A stretch of DNA of 20,587 nt from assembly GCA_034436375.1 (NCBI GenBank), contig DAOTVS010000283.1, positions 1-20,587 on the forward strand, read 5' to 3'. The notes under the pieces were generated by a model. It worked only from the letters and a program-made list of their open reading frames with translations, was not told the origin of the DNA and ran no database searches. How positions within the stretch are numbered: the stretch's first letter is position 1; each line of letters starts with the position of its first letter. The translations under genes and the position numbers were made by a program. The DNA comes from DAOTVS01 sp034436375. Lineage in GTDB: Bacteria; Chloroflexota; Anaerolineae; SpSt-313. Shown here in pieces: positions 8,451-14,635 of this stretch.

Positions 8451-8557
8451 GGGCCTTCACACCATACTCGGCCCCGAAAAGGCAGAACCTGGATGGGTCT
8501 CTTGCTGCCTCCTCTGGCACATTCCTTGCTCCGGTCCCATCAAGGAGGCAAGACGCC

Positions 8558-8644
8558 ATGAGAGTCGACCTGTATACCGACGTCCACAAGGGGATACGCA
8601 ACCTGGTGAGCGGGTATGCTTTCCGGGCGGGGACCGTGGATTGA
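8558..8644 (+). pseudogene. Detached N-terminal piece of the hemerythrin-like gene
   Basis: ATG 8558 has an excellent AAGGAGG site nine bases upstream and encodes 28 residues (starting MRVDLYTDVHKGIRN) before TGA at 8642-8644. The same frame continues directly into the hemerythrin-like domain. DVHKGIR supplies His10, the likely first iron ligand of an HHE domain. This is therefore the genuine start of the ancestral gene, now cut off by a single stop codon, not an independent small protein. Confidence 0.7.
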
Positions 8645-8659
8645 CCGGAGGCGGATCAA

Positions 8660-9223
8660 GTGGCCCAGATGGGCCGCGAGTGGCAGACGCTGCGCGAGCT
8701 GGTGGATCTGCACCACCATTCCGAGGAACGCTACGTCCATCCCCTGCTGGCCCAGGCCATCCCGGGCGGCCGGCGCCCTTACGATGAGGAACACCGGGCC
8801 ATCACGGTCATGCTGGACGACCTCCAGGGCCACCTGGGACGGCTGGTGAACGACGGGTCGGTAGCCGACCGGCCGGATGTCGGCCGCGAGTTCTACCTTG
8901 GCGTCAACCGGTTCTACGCCGAGTTCCTGGCGCACCTGGACCGGGAGGAGACCCAAGCCCAGCGCGCCCTGAATGAGCTCTACCCGCCAGAGGTGCTGGC
9001 CGCCACGCTGCAGACGATCATCGGCGGCTTTTCACCCGATGACTTGATGCTCTTCATCGATATCATGTTCCCGGCCATGATCCTGCCCGAGGCGGCCGGG
9101 CTGTTGGGCTCGATACGTCTGCCTCCCGAGGCGCTTGCCCCCCTGACCGAGCGTGCGCGGCAGGCCCTCGGCGAGGCAAGATGGACACAACTGCAGGCGC
9201 GGCTGCCCGTCCCGGTTCGTTGA
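8660..9223 (+). CDS. Hemerythrin-like (HHE) domain protein, N-terminally truncated by an upstream stop
   Basis: The surviving open frame gives 187 residues. It has DLHHHSEERYVHPLL, DEEHRAI and FLAHLDREE in the order and spacing of an HHE four-helix bundle, which binds a di-iron centre and senses or carries oxygen or nitric oxide, or aids iron-sulfur repair. Helical sequence follows to the end (about 187). The ancestral gene began at 8558 and an in-frame TGA at 8642 separates off the first helix with its likely ligand His10. GTG 8660 has GGAGG eight bases upstream, so a shortened protein could be made, but it would lack one iron ligand. It may be a pseudogene or an altered protein. A GC-rich hairpin (9238-9253) follows the stop. 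Confidence 0.75.
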   Translation: MAQMGREWQTLRELVDLHHHSEERYVHPLLAQAIPGGRRPYDEEHRAITVMLDDLQGHLGRLVNDGSVADRPDVGREFYLGVNRFYAEFLAHLDREETQAQRALNELYPPEVLAATLQTIIGGFSPDDLMLFIDIMFPAMILPEAAGLLGSIRLPPEALAPLTERARQALGEARWTQLQARLPVPVR

Positions 9224-9237
9224 GAAGGGTTTGTAGT

Positions 9238-9253
9238 GGGCGCTTCAGCGCCC
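9238..9253 (+). terminator. GC hairpin after the hemerythrin-like gene
   Basis: GGGCGC-TTCA-GCGCCC starts 15 bases after the stop codon and is preceded by GTTTGTAGT. There is no T-run, so termination would be weak. It may instead be one copy of a short dispersed palindromic repeat. Confidence 0.4.
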
Positions 9254-9404
9254 GGCCCCCTGGTTGGCCTGGCTACAATCACCGTATCTACCATAGCAAA
9301 GCAAAGCGTGAAGCGCACACGACAAACCTGCTGCCTGCCTCGCTGGCAAGAAGGCATGGCATCCTACAGCACTCCGCATGATGCGTTGGCGAAAGGCCGT
9401 GGAC

Positions 9405-9438
9405 GGAAGCTCTCCTCTTGCTCTGGAGGCGAGCTTCC
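9405..9438. repeat. Hairpin GGAAGCTC...GAGCTTCC
   Basis: Eight-base perfect arms (9405-9412 and 9431-9438) enclose further pairing of CCTC with GAGG. The hairpin lies about 100 bp upstream of the truncated TPP-enzyme fragment. It could be a terminator of the upstream unit, though no T-run follows, or a leader structure. Confidence 0.45.
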
Positions 9439-9536
9439 CCCGCCGCTTGCCTGTTGACGCTATGCGCTTCCCGCGGTATACTGCCTCAGTGATAGATCCG
9501 TTTCCATTGGGAGTGATCATCCCCGGAGCCTGCCGC

Positions 9537-9905
9537 ATGAACGGTGCTCAAGTCCTGGTAGAAATGCCCCTTGCCCACGGCGTGCGCCACCCCTTCGGCG
9601 TGCCGGGGGATACGAGCCTCGCCTGGCACGATGCCCTCTATGCGGCGCGGGACCGGGTGACCTGTTCCCTGGCGCGCGGCGAGCGCTCGGCGGGCTTTAT
9701 GGCCGACGTCTATGCCCGCCTCACCGGGCGCCCCGCCGTCTGCGAGGGGCCGGGCGGCGCCGGCGCCACCTACATGGTGCCCGCGCTGGCCGATGCCAAC
9801 GGCTCCCCGGTGCCCCTGCTCGCCCTCACCACCGACAACCCCACCGCCTATGCCTGGCAGGGCGCGCTGTCGGTTGCGTGCTTGAGCGAGGCTGCCCGAG
9901 GCTGA
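9537..9905 (+). pseudogene. Truncated N-terminal (PYR) piece of a thiamine-diphosphate enzyme
   Basis: From ATG 9537 (CGGAG upstream) the frame gives 122 residues. The first ~100 match the PYR domain of acetolactate-synthase-like enzymes: HGVRHPFGVPGDTSL, then GERSAGFMADVYARLTGRP with the conserved glutamate that activates the cofactor, then GPGGAGATYMVPALADANGSPVPLLALTTDNP. Full-length enzymes have about 550 residues. Here homology stops after about 100, the frame ends in an unrelated tail (ACLSEAARG) and the next gene begins 23 bp later. The middle and C-terminal TPP-binding domains are gone. This is a deletion remnant and cannot be catalytic. Its partner reaction may once have fed the amidohydrolase downstream. 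Confidence 0.78.
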
Positions 9906-9928
9906 AGACGATACTGATGGAGGTCCCC

Positions 9929-11248
9929 ATGTCTGAGCGAAGCGAGATCTACACTCGCCTGCGTGCGGCGATCGATCCGCTGCCCGTGATCGACTGCCAC
10001 GAGCACACCGTCGGCCCGCAGGGGGCGCCGGAGAACCGTGAGCCGCTGGCATGCCTGCTCGCCGGCTATGTGCAGAGCGACCTGGCGGCGGTGACCTACC
10101 CGGGCTGGCCGGCGGGCGATTTCTGGGCCATCCTCGATGACCAGGATATCCCCACCGAGCGCAAATGGCCGCTCTTCGAGCCCATCTGGCGGCAGACGGA
10201 ACACACGGCCTATGCCCGCGTCACCAAGCGCGTGCTGCAGGAGGTGTATGGCGAGCCCGAGCTGACCCTGCCCGCCCTGCAGCGCATCCGCGAGCGCCTG
10301 CTGGACCTGCGCGACCCGGCGGTCTATACCAGTGTGCTGGACCGGGCCCACATCCGTTGCCGCATCGTGGATATCTGGCCCGATATGAAGGCCGTCCTTT
10401 CGGGCAAGCAGCAGATCTATGAGCGGGACCGGCTGATGATCTCTCTGCCCGGCTTTCACGGCATCCGCAGCTGGCAGAACGTGTGGGACCTGACACAGGT
10501 TATCGACCAGTCGGTGACAAGCCTGGATGGGTTCCTGGCAGCCTGCCGCGAGATCTTTACCCGGCTCAAGGCGCGCGGCGCCCTCGGTATGAAGGACCAA
10601 TCAGCCTATGGCCGCACCCTGGCCTACAGCAACCCATCGCGGGCCGAGGCCGAGCCGCTCTTTAACCGCATCATGGCCGACCCGCGCAGCGCCCTGGGCT
10701 GGCCCGAGGCCAAGCCGCTGAGCGATTTTCTCTTCCACCGCTTCATGGAGATGGCGCGCGAGCTGGATCTGCCGGTGCAGATCCACACCGGGCACATGGC
10801 AGGCGTGCGCAATGAGATCACCAAGACCAACGCGGTGCAGCTCACGCCCGTGTTGGAGCTACACCGCGACGTGCGCTTTGACCTCTTCCACGGCAACTGG
10901 CCCTACCTGGGCGAGTACCTCTTCCTGGGCAAAAACTATCCCAACGTGCACCTCGATCTGTGCTGGCTGCACATCATCGACCCGGTGTATGCGAAGAATC
11001 TGCTCAGCGAGGGGCTGACGGCCGTGCCGCACGGCAAATTCCACGCTTTCGGCGGCGATTACGGCGACAACATCCTGCATGCCGCAGCGCACCTGGCCAT
11101 CGCGCGCGATGTGGTGGCCGCCGCATTGGCCGAGCAGGTCGAATACCGCTGGATCGGCGAGGGCGAGGCCCTGCAGATCGCCGCCGACTGGCTCTTCAAC
11201 AACCCCAACGAGTTCTTCAAGCTGGGCTATGACCGGGTCGCTGTGTAG
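9929..11248 (+). CDS. Amidohydrolase-2-type metal-dependent hydrolase/decarboxylase
   Basis: A 439-residue cytoplasmic protein of the amidohydrolase superfamily with a TIM-barrel metal enzyme layout. IDCHEHT gives the first-strand HxH metal pair (His24, His26). QIHTGHMAG supplies His286 and His289, LFHGNWPY supplies His321, and AFGGDYGD supplies the late-strand Asp377. GMKDQSAYGR holds a central Lys222. These features fit PF04909-type members, which include hydrolases, decarboxylases and uronate-isomerase relatives; the substrate cannot be read. I chose ATG 9929 because GGAGG lies five bases upstream. A start further upstream (9878) would overlap the TPP fragment and lacks support. A RidA gene follows 38 bp later and probably shares the transcript. 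Confidence 0.88.
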   Translation: MSERSEIYTRLRAAIDPLPVIDCHEHTVGPQGAPENREPLACLLAGYVQSDLAAVTYPGWPAGDFWAILDDQDIPTERKWPLFEPIWRQTEHTAYARVTKRVLQEVYGEPELTLPALQRIRERLLDLRDPAVYTSVLDRAHIRCRIVDIWPDMKAVLSGKQQIYERDRLMISLPGFHGIRSWQNVWDLTQVIDQSVTSLDGFLAACREIFTRLKARGALGMKDQSAYGRTLAYSNPSRAEAEPLFNRIMADPRSALGWPEAKPLSDFLFHRFMEMARELDLPVQIHTGHMAGVRNEITKTNAVQLTPVLELHRDVRFDLFHGNWPYLGEYLFLGKNYPNVHLDLCWLHIIDPVYAKNLLSEGLTAVPHGKFHAFGGDYGDNILHAAAHLAIARDVVAAALAEQVEYRWIGEGEALQIAADWLFNNPNEFFKLGYDRVAV

Positions 11249-11286
11249 GTCAGAGTCTTGCTGAAGCATCATCAAAGGAGGATCCC

Positions 11287-11670
11287 ATGTCGAAACAAGT
11301 CATCCGCACCGAAAAGAATGCACCCCCCATCGGCCCCTATTCTCAGGGCATCGCCGCCGGCGGCCTGGTCTTTACCGCCGGCCAAGCGGGGGTCGACCCC
11401 AAGACCAACAAGCTGGTGGAGGGCGGCATTCAGGCCCAGACGCGCCAGACCCTCGAGAACCTGAAGAACATCCTCGAGGCGGCGGGCTGCACCATGGCTG
11501 ATGTCGTCTCGGTCAACGTCTACATGACCGACCTGGGCGAGTTCGCCGCCATGAACCAGGTCTATGGCGAGTACTTTAAAGAGAACCCGCCCGCCCGCAC
11601 CACCGTCGGCGTCGCCGGCCTGCCCATGGGGGCCTCGGTCGAGATCACCTGCCTGGCCTATAAGGGGTAA
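11287..11670 (+). CDS. RidA (YjgF/YER057c/UK114) family enamine/imine deaminase
   Basis: A 127-residue protein of standard length for the trimeric RidA family, which hydrolyses reactive enamine/imine intermediates in the cytoplasm or performs related steps in catabolic operons. IGPYSQGI at 15-22, FTAGQAGVDP at 29-38, the Arg104 carboxylate-binding residue in PPARTTVGV, and Glu119 in ASVEITCLAY are all present, consistent with an active RidA. AAAGGAGG precedes the ATG. Its position directly behind an amidohydrolase suggests a pathway-specific role, perhaps on an unstable nitrogen-containing intermediate. It is the last + strand gene before a strong hairpin. Confidence 0.95.
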   Translation: MSKQVIRTEKNAPPIGPYSQGIAAGGLVFTAGQAGVDPKTNKLVEGGIQAQTRQTLENLKNILEAAGCTMADVVSVNVYMTDLGEFAAMNQVYGEYFKENPPARTTVGVAGLPMGASVEITCLAYKG

Positions 11671-11688
11671 CACAGGGAGTGCACCTTA

Positions 11689-11729
11689 CAGCTCTGGGGC
11701 CGAGCGTGCTACGCTCGGCCCCAGAGCTG
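11689..11729. terminator. Bidirectional hairpin between convergent genes
   Basis: Arms of 19 bases (11689-11707 and 11711-11729) are perfect reverse complements around a GCT loop. The hairpin lies 18 bases after the RidA stop and 7 bases after the FGGY kinase stop on the other strand. It can therefore serve both convergent units. No long T-run flanks it on either side. Confidence 0.75.
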
Positions 11730-11736
11730 GCGCGTT

Positions 11737-13194
11737 CTACTTTGGCGTAGCTGGATCTGTGGCACAATACTCGCCATAGAGTTCTGCATAGCAGGCGGTC
11801 AGCGATACCTCGGGGTCATACATCACATCCCTCCGGCCCAGCCCCACCCCCAGTTGATCTCGCTCCAACCCGGCGCCTACCCCTGCCAGCACGCAAGCGC
11901 CCCAATTGGCCATATCAGCCATGGCAGCCACGCGGACCGGTTTGCCGGCAACGGCGCTGATGATCCGTGGCCACAACACGCTCCGAGCCCCCCCGCCAAA
12001 GAGCACAAGCTCCTCAATCGGGCACAGTTGCGCCATGACATCAAGATTGGCTCGCACCTGGAATGCCACTCCCTCCAGCACGCTACGCACCAGATCTCCC
12101 GGATTCGTAGCCAGGCAGAGTCCTGTAAAGGCACCTTGTACCCCGTCTTGCCACCAGGGGCTGGTCGCACCTGAAAGATGCGGGTAAAACCGCACGCCAC
12201 CCGCACCGGGCAATGATTCTTCAGCCAGGTGATCCAACTCAATGTAGCTCTTAGTAGGGAAAAGCATATTGCGCAGCCACTTGAGCGCCGCCCCGGCCGT
12301 GCCGACAACCCCCTCCAACACCCATTGGCCAGGCGCTACAAATGGAAAGGTAGGAACCCGTTGCCTATCATCAAGCACAGCCCCTTGGGTCACGCAGGTG
12401 ATAGCGGCGGCTGTGCCCAGGGAGATGGTAGCCCGCCCGGGGCAGATGCCTGCCCCCAGTGCAGCGCATTTTTGGTCCTGCGCCCCGACGACAATGGGCA
12501 TCCCACGGCGCAGGCCGAGCGCCTTCGCAGCCTCTCCGGTTAGTTCTCCTGCCGGTGTACCGGCCCAGGCCAGATCTGGAATCTGCGCGGGGTTGACCTC
12601 AAAGGTAGCCAAGAGAGACTTGCTCCAGGCCAGGTGGTGCAGATCGAGCAGCAAGGTGCCGCCAGCCAGCGTATAGTCCGTCACCATCGCTCCACACAGC
12701 CGGTGGAGCAGGAGATCGTGTGCCAGGAGATACTTGTGGGTCTGCAGGCAGAGCTTTGGTTCGTGTCGTTGCAGCCAGAGCAACTTGGGCAACACATAGA
12801 ACGGGGCAGGCCGCTTGCCAGTCAGGCGGAAAAGGTCGACATCGCCTACCTGTGCGCGGATCTGGGCTGCCTCCGCCGTTGCCCGCATATCGAGCCAACT
12901 GATGGCTCGTCGCAGGACGTGCCCATCACGGTCGACCGGTACAAAGGAGATGCCCTGTGAGGAGACACTGAGAGCCAATATCTCCCTACCCGCCACCCCG
13001 CTCACAGCCAGTGCCCGGCAGATCGCCTGCTGGGCCAACTCCCACCAAAGATCGGCATCCTGCTCCACCCAACCGGGAGATGGGGTCTCCAGAGGATACT
13101 CCAGATAACTCGTCCCAAGGACCTCGCCTGCTGGCGAGCAGATAGCCGCCTTGCAGCCAGTAGTGCCGAGATCCAGGCTCAACAGAGCATCCAT
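11737..13194 (-). CDS. FGGY-family carbohydrate kinase (xylulokinase-like)
   Basis: A 485-residue two-domain ATP-dependent sugar kinase. The N-terminal phosphate loop is LDLGTTGCKA (Asp8), the sugar-domain motif SWLDMRA (Asp102) matches the WxDxR pattern of xylulokinases, and the catalytic base is Asp240 in VVGAQDQKCAALGAG. The ATPase C-lobe has LGTAAAIT, FGGGARS and MANWGACVLAGVGAG. It phosphorylates a ketose or polyol in the cytoplasm. D-xylulose is a reasonable guess because a lyxose-isomerase-like cupin lies in the same operon, but fructose, ribulose or xylitol-type substrates are not excluded. The ATG follows the creatininase stop directly (TAGATG), a sign of translational coupling. It is the last gene of the operon. 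Confidence 0.92.
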   Translation of the reverse strand: MDALLSLDLGTTGCKAAICSPAGEVLGTSYLEYPLETPSPGWVEQDADLWWELAQQAICRALAVSGVAGREILALSVSSQGISFVPVDRDGHVLRRAISWLDMRATAEAAQIRAQVGDVDLFRLTGKRPAPFYVLPKLLWLQRHEPKLCLQTHKYLLAHDLLLHRLCGAMVTDYTLAGGTLLLDLHHLAWSKSLLATFEVNPAQIPDLAWAGTPAGELTGEAAKALGLRRGMPIVVGAQDQKCAALGAGICPGRATISLGTAAAITCVTQGAVLDDRQRVPTFPFVAPGQWVLEGVVGTAGAALKWLRNMLFPTKSYIELDHLAEESLPGAGGVRFYPHLSGATSPWWQDGVQGAFTGLCLATNPGDLVRSVLEGVAFQVRANLDVMAQLCPIEELVLFGGGARSVLWPRIISAVAGKPVRVAAMADMANWGACVLAGVGAGLERDQLGVGLGRRDVMYDPEVSLTACYAELYGEYCATDPATPK

Positions 13195-14007
13195 CTATTG
13201 CCCTTGAGAAGAAGTACGAGTATAGTACTCGCGCATAAAGTCGGCACACCCCGAAACAATTGCCTCGAACAAGATACGGCCAGTCTCAGCTGTCGCCGGG
13301 GTGGGGTCGCCATATACCCCGGTCTTTGTCGGTACCACGCCCCAGGTAGACCAAAAGATGCCACCCACGACATTCGGGATATCAGAGTAGAGATCGCCCG
13401 GAAAGAAGCGGTTGCGATAATTGATGATATCTTCAGCAGTTGCGCGCTCCATATGCACCAGTTCCGGCGCCAGGTGCAGCAACAGCGATGTCTCGAATTC
13501 GTCGGCATGGCCACCGCATCCGCCCATCGCCGATTGGCGCACTTGCGGACCAACGCGTTTGCTGAAACTCCAGACATTGGCGACAGCCGGAAAGACGTTC
13601 AGATCACTACCGATGCGCCTGCAGGCCAGCTCGAGAATAGCCGGATTGTTGCCGTGGGCATTGATAATGATGATCTTGCGGAACCCGCTTTCCACAAGGG
13701 AATACAGCATATCGTAGATGAGCTGTATCATCGTCTCAGGCTCGCGAAAGCCTACCAAGCCCGGGAAATGGGCCACTTGGCGCACCGAGTAGCCAGTCCA
13801 GACGACAGGTAGCGTAAGCACTGGGATTTCACCGTCGACGGCATCGGCCGCAGCATACGCAACTTTGCGGGCGATAATGCAATCCGTCTCGACAGGAAGG
13901 TGTGGGCCATGTTCCTCAAGCTGCCCTACCGGCAATACGATCAGGGCACCCCGTCGGGCGGCTTGCTCTAGCTCGGGTGAACTAAGATGCTCGAAATGAA
14001 TGGGCAC
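13195..14007 (-). CDS. Creatininase-family amidohydrolase
   Basis: A 270-residue member of the creatininase family (binuclear metal hydrolases for creatinine, formamidopyrimidine and related amides). LPVGQLEEHGPHLPVETD carries three ligands (Glu31, His33, Asp42), INAHGNN gives His118, and the family block GGHADEFETS gives Glu172. In creatininase itself a Glu follows two residues after the HGN-region His (as I recall it, His120/Glu122); here that position is Asn, so creatinine is unlikely to be the substrate. The longer open frame starts at 14115, but GTG 14007 has a perfect AGGAGG five bases upstream and the homology starts just there (VPIHFEHLSS). It lies between the cupin and FGGY kinase genes and is coupled to the latter. 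Confidence 0.88.
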   Translation of the reverse strand: MPIHFEHLSSPELEQAARRGALIVLPVGQLEEHGPHLPVETDCIIARKVAYAAADAVDGEIPVLTLPVVWTGYSVRQVAHFPGLVGFREPETMIQLIYDMLYSLVESGFRKIIIINAHGNNPAILELACRRIGSDLNVFPAVANVWSFSKRVGPQVRQSAMGGCGGHADEFETSLLLHLAPELVHMERATAEDIINYRNRFFPGDLYSDIPNVVGGIFWSTWGVVPTKTGVYGDPTPATAETGRILFEAIVSGCADFMREYYTRTSSQGQ

Positions 14008-14147
14008 TTGGGCCTCCTGATTGCCTTCTACTATCTCATCAAGACCAGTGTGCGAAGCCGCTAATGCTGTTTCACAGAAATCCACACACCTGTTGCGGCT
14101 TGATAGGGCACGCACGGCGAGGGCATGCGAATTTCTGTGAAAGACCG
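14008..14147 (-). promoter_or_regulatory. Leader between cupin and creatininase genes with paired TTTCNNNGAAA dyads
   Basis: A 140-bp interval, the longest inside an otherwise tightly packed operon. TTTCACAGAAAT at 14070-14081 is the exact reverse complement of ATTTCTGTGAAA at 14131-14142. Each copy is itself a TTTC-N3-GAAA dyad, with centres at 14075 and 14137, 62 bp apart (close to six helical turns). This could be a pair of operators that loop, or a 12-bp RNA stem closing a 49-base loop. Either would allow separate control of the creatininase and kinase genes. A creatininase-frame extension into it shows no homology. Confidence 0.55.
14013..14018 (-). promoter_or_regulatory. Ribosome binding site AGGAGG fixing the GTG start of the creatininase gene
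   Basis: On the minus strand AGGAGG lies five bases before GTG 14007, inside a longer open frame that starts at 14115. It decides the start in favour of the shorter 270-residue protein, which begins exactly where family similarity begins. Confidence 0.75.
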
Positions 14148-14633
14148 CTAGATAATACCTCCGTTGCCGATACGTGGGTCGCTGAAGAAATTATCACCTT
14201 GTGTACTGGGCATAGACACCTCAAGGATCAATGCTGGGCCCAGGCCAGTGAAACGATGCTTCCAACCCGGCGGCATAGCCAGGGTATCACCTTGGCGCAG
14301 CAGTGTCTCTCGACCATTGACAACCATGCTCACCTGGCCCTCAAGCACGAAAAAGGTCTCATGTTTGCGCCGGTGATAGTGCTCAGGGCAGGTCTGGCCA
14401 TCGTCTACCAACAGGAACTTGCCGCAATAGCCGGCCTGCTCCTCGTTAGCCACCCAAAACTCGGCCTCGCCGATCTCCCTAAAGCGGCCGAGGCCAAAAT
14501 CTAGCACAATTGGCTCCACCGCGGGCAGCGTCAAGCCCCATTGCCGCGCCAATTGCTGACAACGATTGATGGCTCGGGTACGCTCCTCTGGCCCCGGCTG
14601 GAAAGGAAAGCCCGTTTCCGCATTATTGCCCAT
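14148..14633 (-). CDS. Cupin, D-lyxose isomerase (YdaE)-like
   Basis: A 161-residue single-domain cupin. The metal site reads TCPEHYHRRKHETFFVLEG (His85, His87, Glu92), completed by PPGWKHRF (His126). The N-terminal block VLDFGLGRFREIG and the C-terminal MPSTQGDNFFSDPRIG closely follow the pattern of the Bacillus YdaE-type D-lyxose ketol-isomerase (about 165 residues), including the terminal DPRI. Enzymes of this type interconvert D-lyxose with D-xylulose and D-mannose with D-fructose. The start lies two bases after the GH38-like stop with AAGGAT upstream, so the two are co-translated. The pairing with a mannosidase-like gene and an FGGY kinase supports an aldose-ketose isomerase role. A non-catalytic sugar-binding cupin is the alternative. 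Confidence 0.78.
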   Translation of the reverse strand: MGNNAETGFPFQPGPEERTRAINRCQQLARQWGLTLPAVEPIVLDFGLGRFREIGEAEFWVANEEQAGYCGKFLLVDDGQTCPEHYHRRKHETFFVLEGQVSMVVNGRETLLRQGDTLAMPPGWKHRFTGLGPALILEVSMPSTQGDNFFSDPRIGNGGII

Positions 14634-14635
14634 AT

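Larger units (their letters stand above)
8035..8557. other. Gene-free interval with two palindromic elements
   Basis: About 520 bp between the GT39-type gene and the hemerythrin-like gene. No open frame here shows a recognisable protein or a good start. The space is mostly filled by two separate long inverted repeats, described individually. The last bases carry AAGGAGG, the ribosome binding site of the next gene. Confidence 0.7.
9224..9536. other. Gene-free interval, hairpins only
   Basis: About 310 bp with no convincing coding sequence. It holds the short hairpin at 9238-9253 and a longer one at 9405-9438. A frame is open across the second half but shows no family resemblance until ATG 9537. 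Confidence 0.6.

Noticed and set aside
4454..8660. Genome-wide reassignment of TGA to tryptophan
   Set aside because: One of the three interrupting stops is TAG, and several intact genes (ending at 2808, 9223 and 19265 on the minus strand) clearly terminate at TGA at the expected protein length.
8122..8787. Long + strand open frame across the palindromic region
   Set aside because: It overlaps both inverted repeats and the hemerythrin frame, shows no domain-like sequence and lacks a plausible ribosome binding site; it is a by-product of high GC.
9378..9536. Coding extension upstream of the TPP-enzyme fragment
   Set aside because: The frame is open but has no TPP-enzyme similarity before ATG 9537 and crosses a hairpin at 9405-9438.
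14008..14115. N-terminal extension of the creatininase protein from ATG 14115
   Set aside because: Family similarity starts at the GTG 14007 start, which has a perfect AGGAGG site; the extension contains the paired dyads and looks non-coding.
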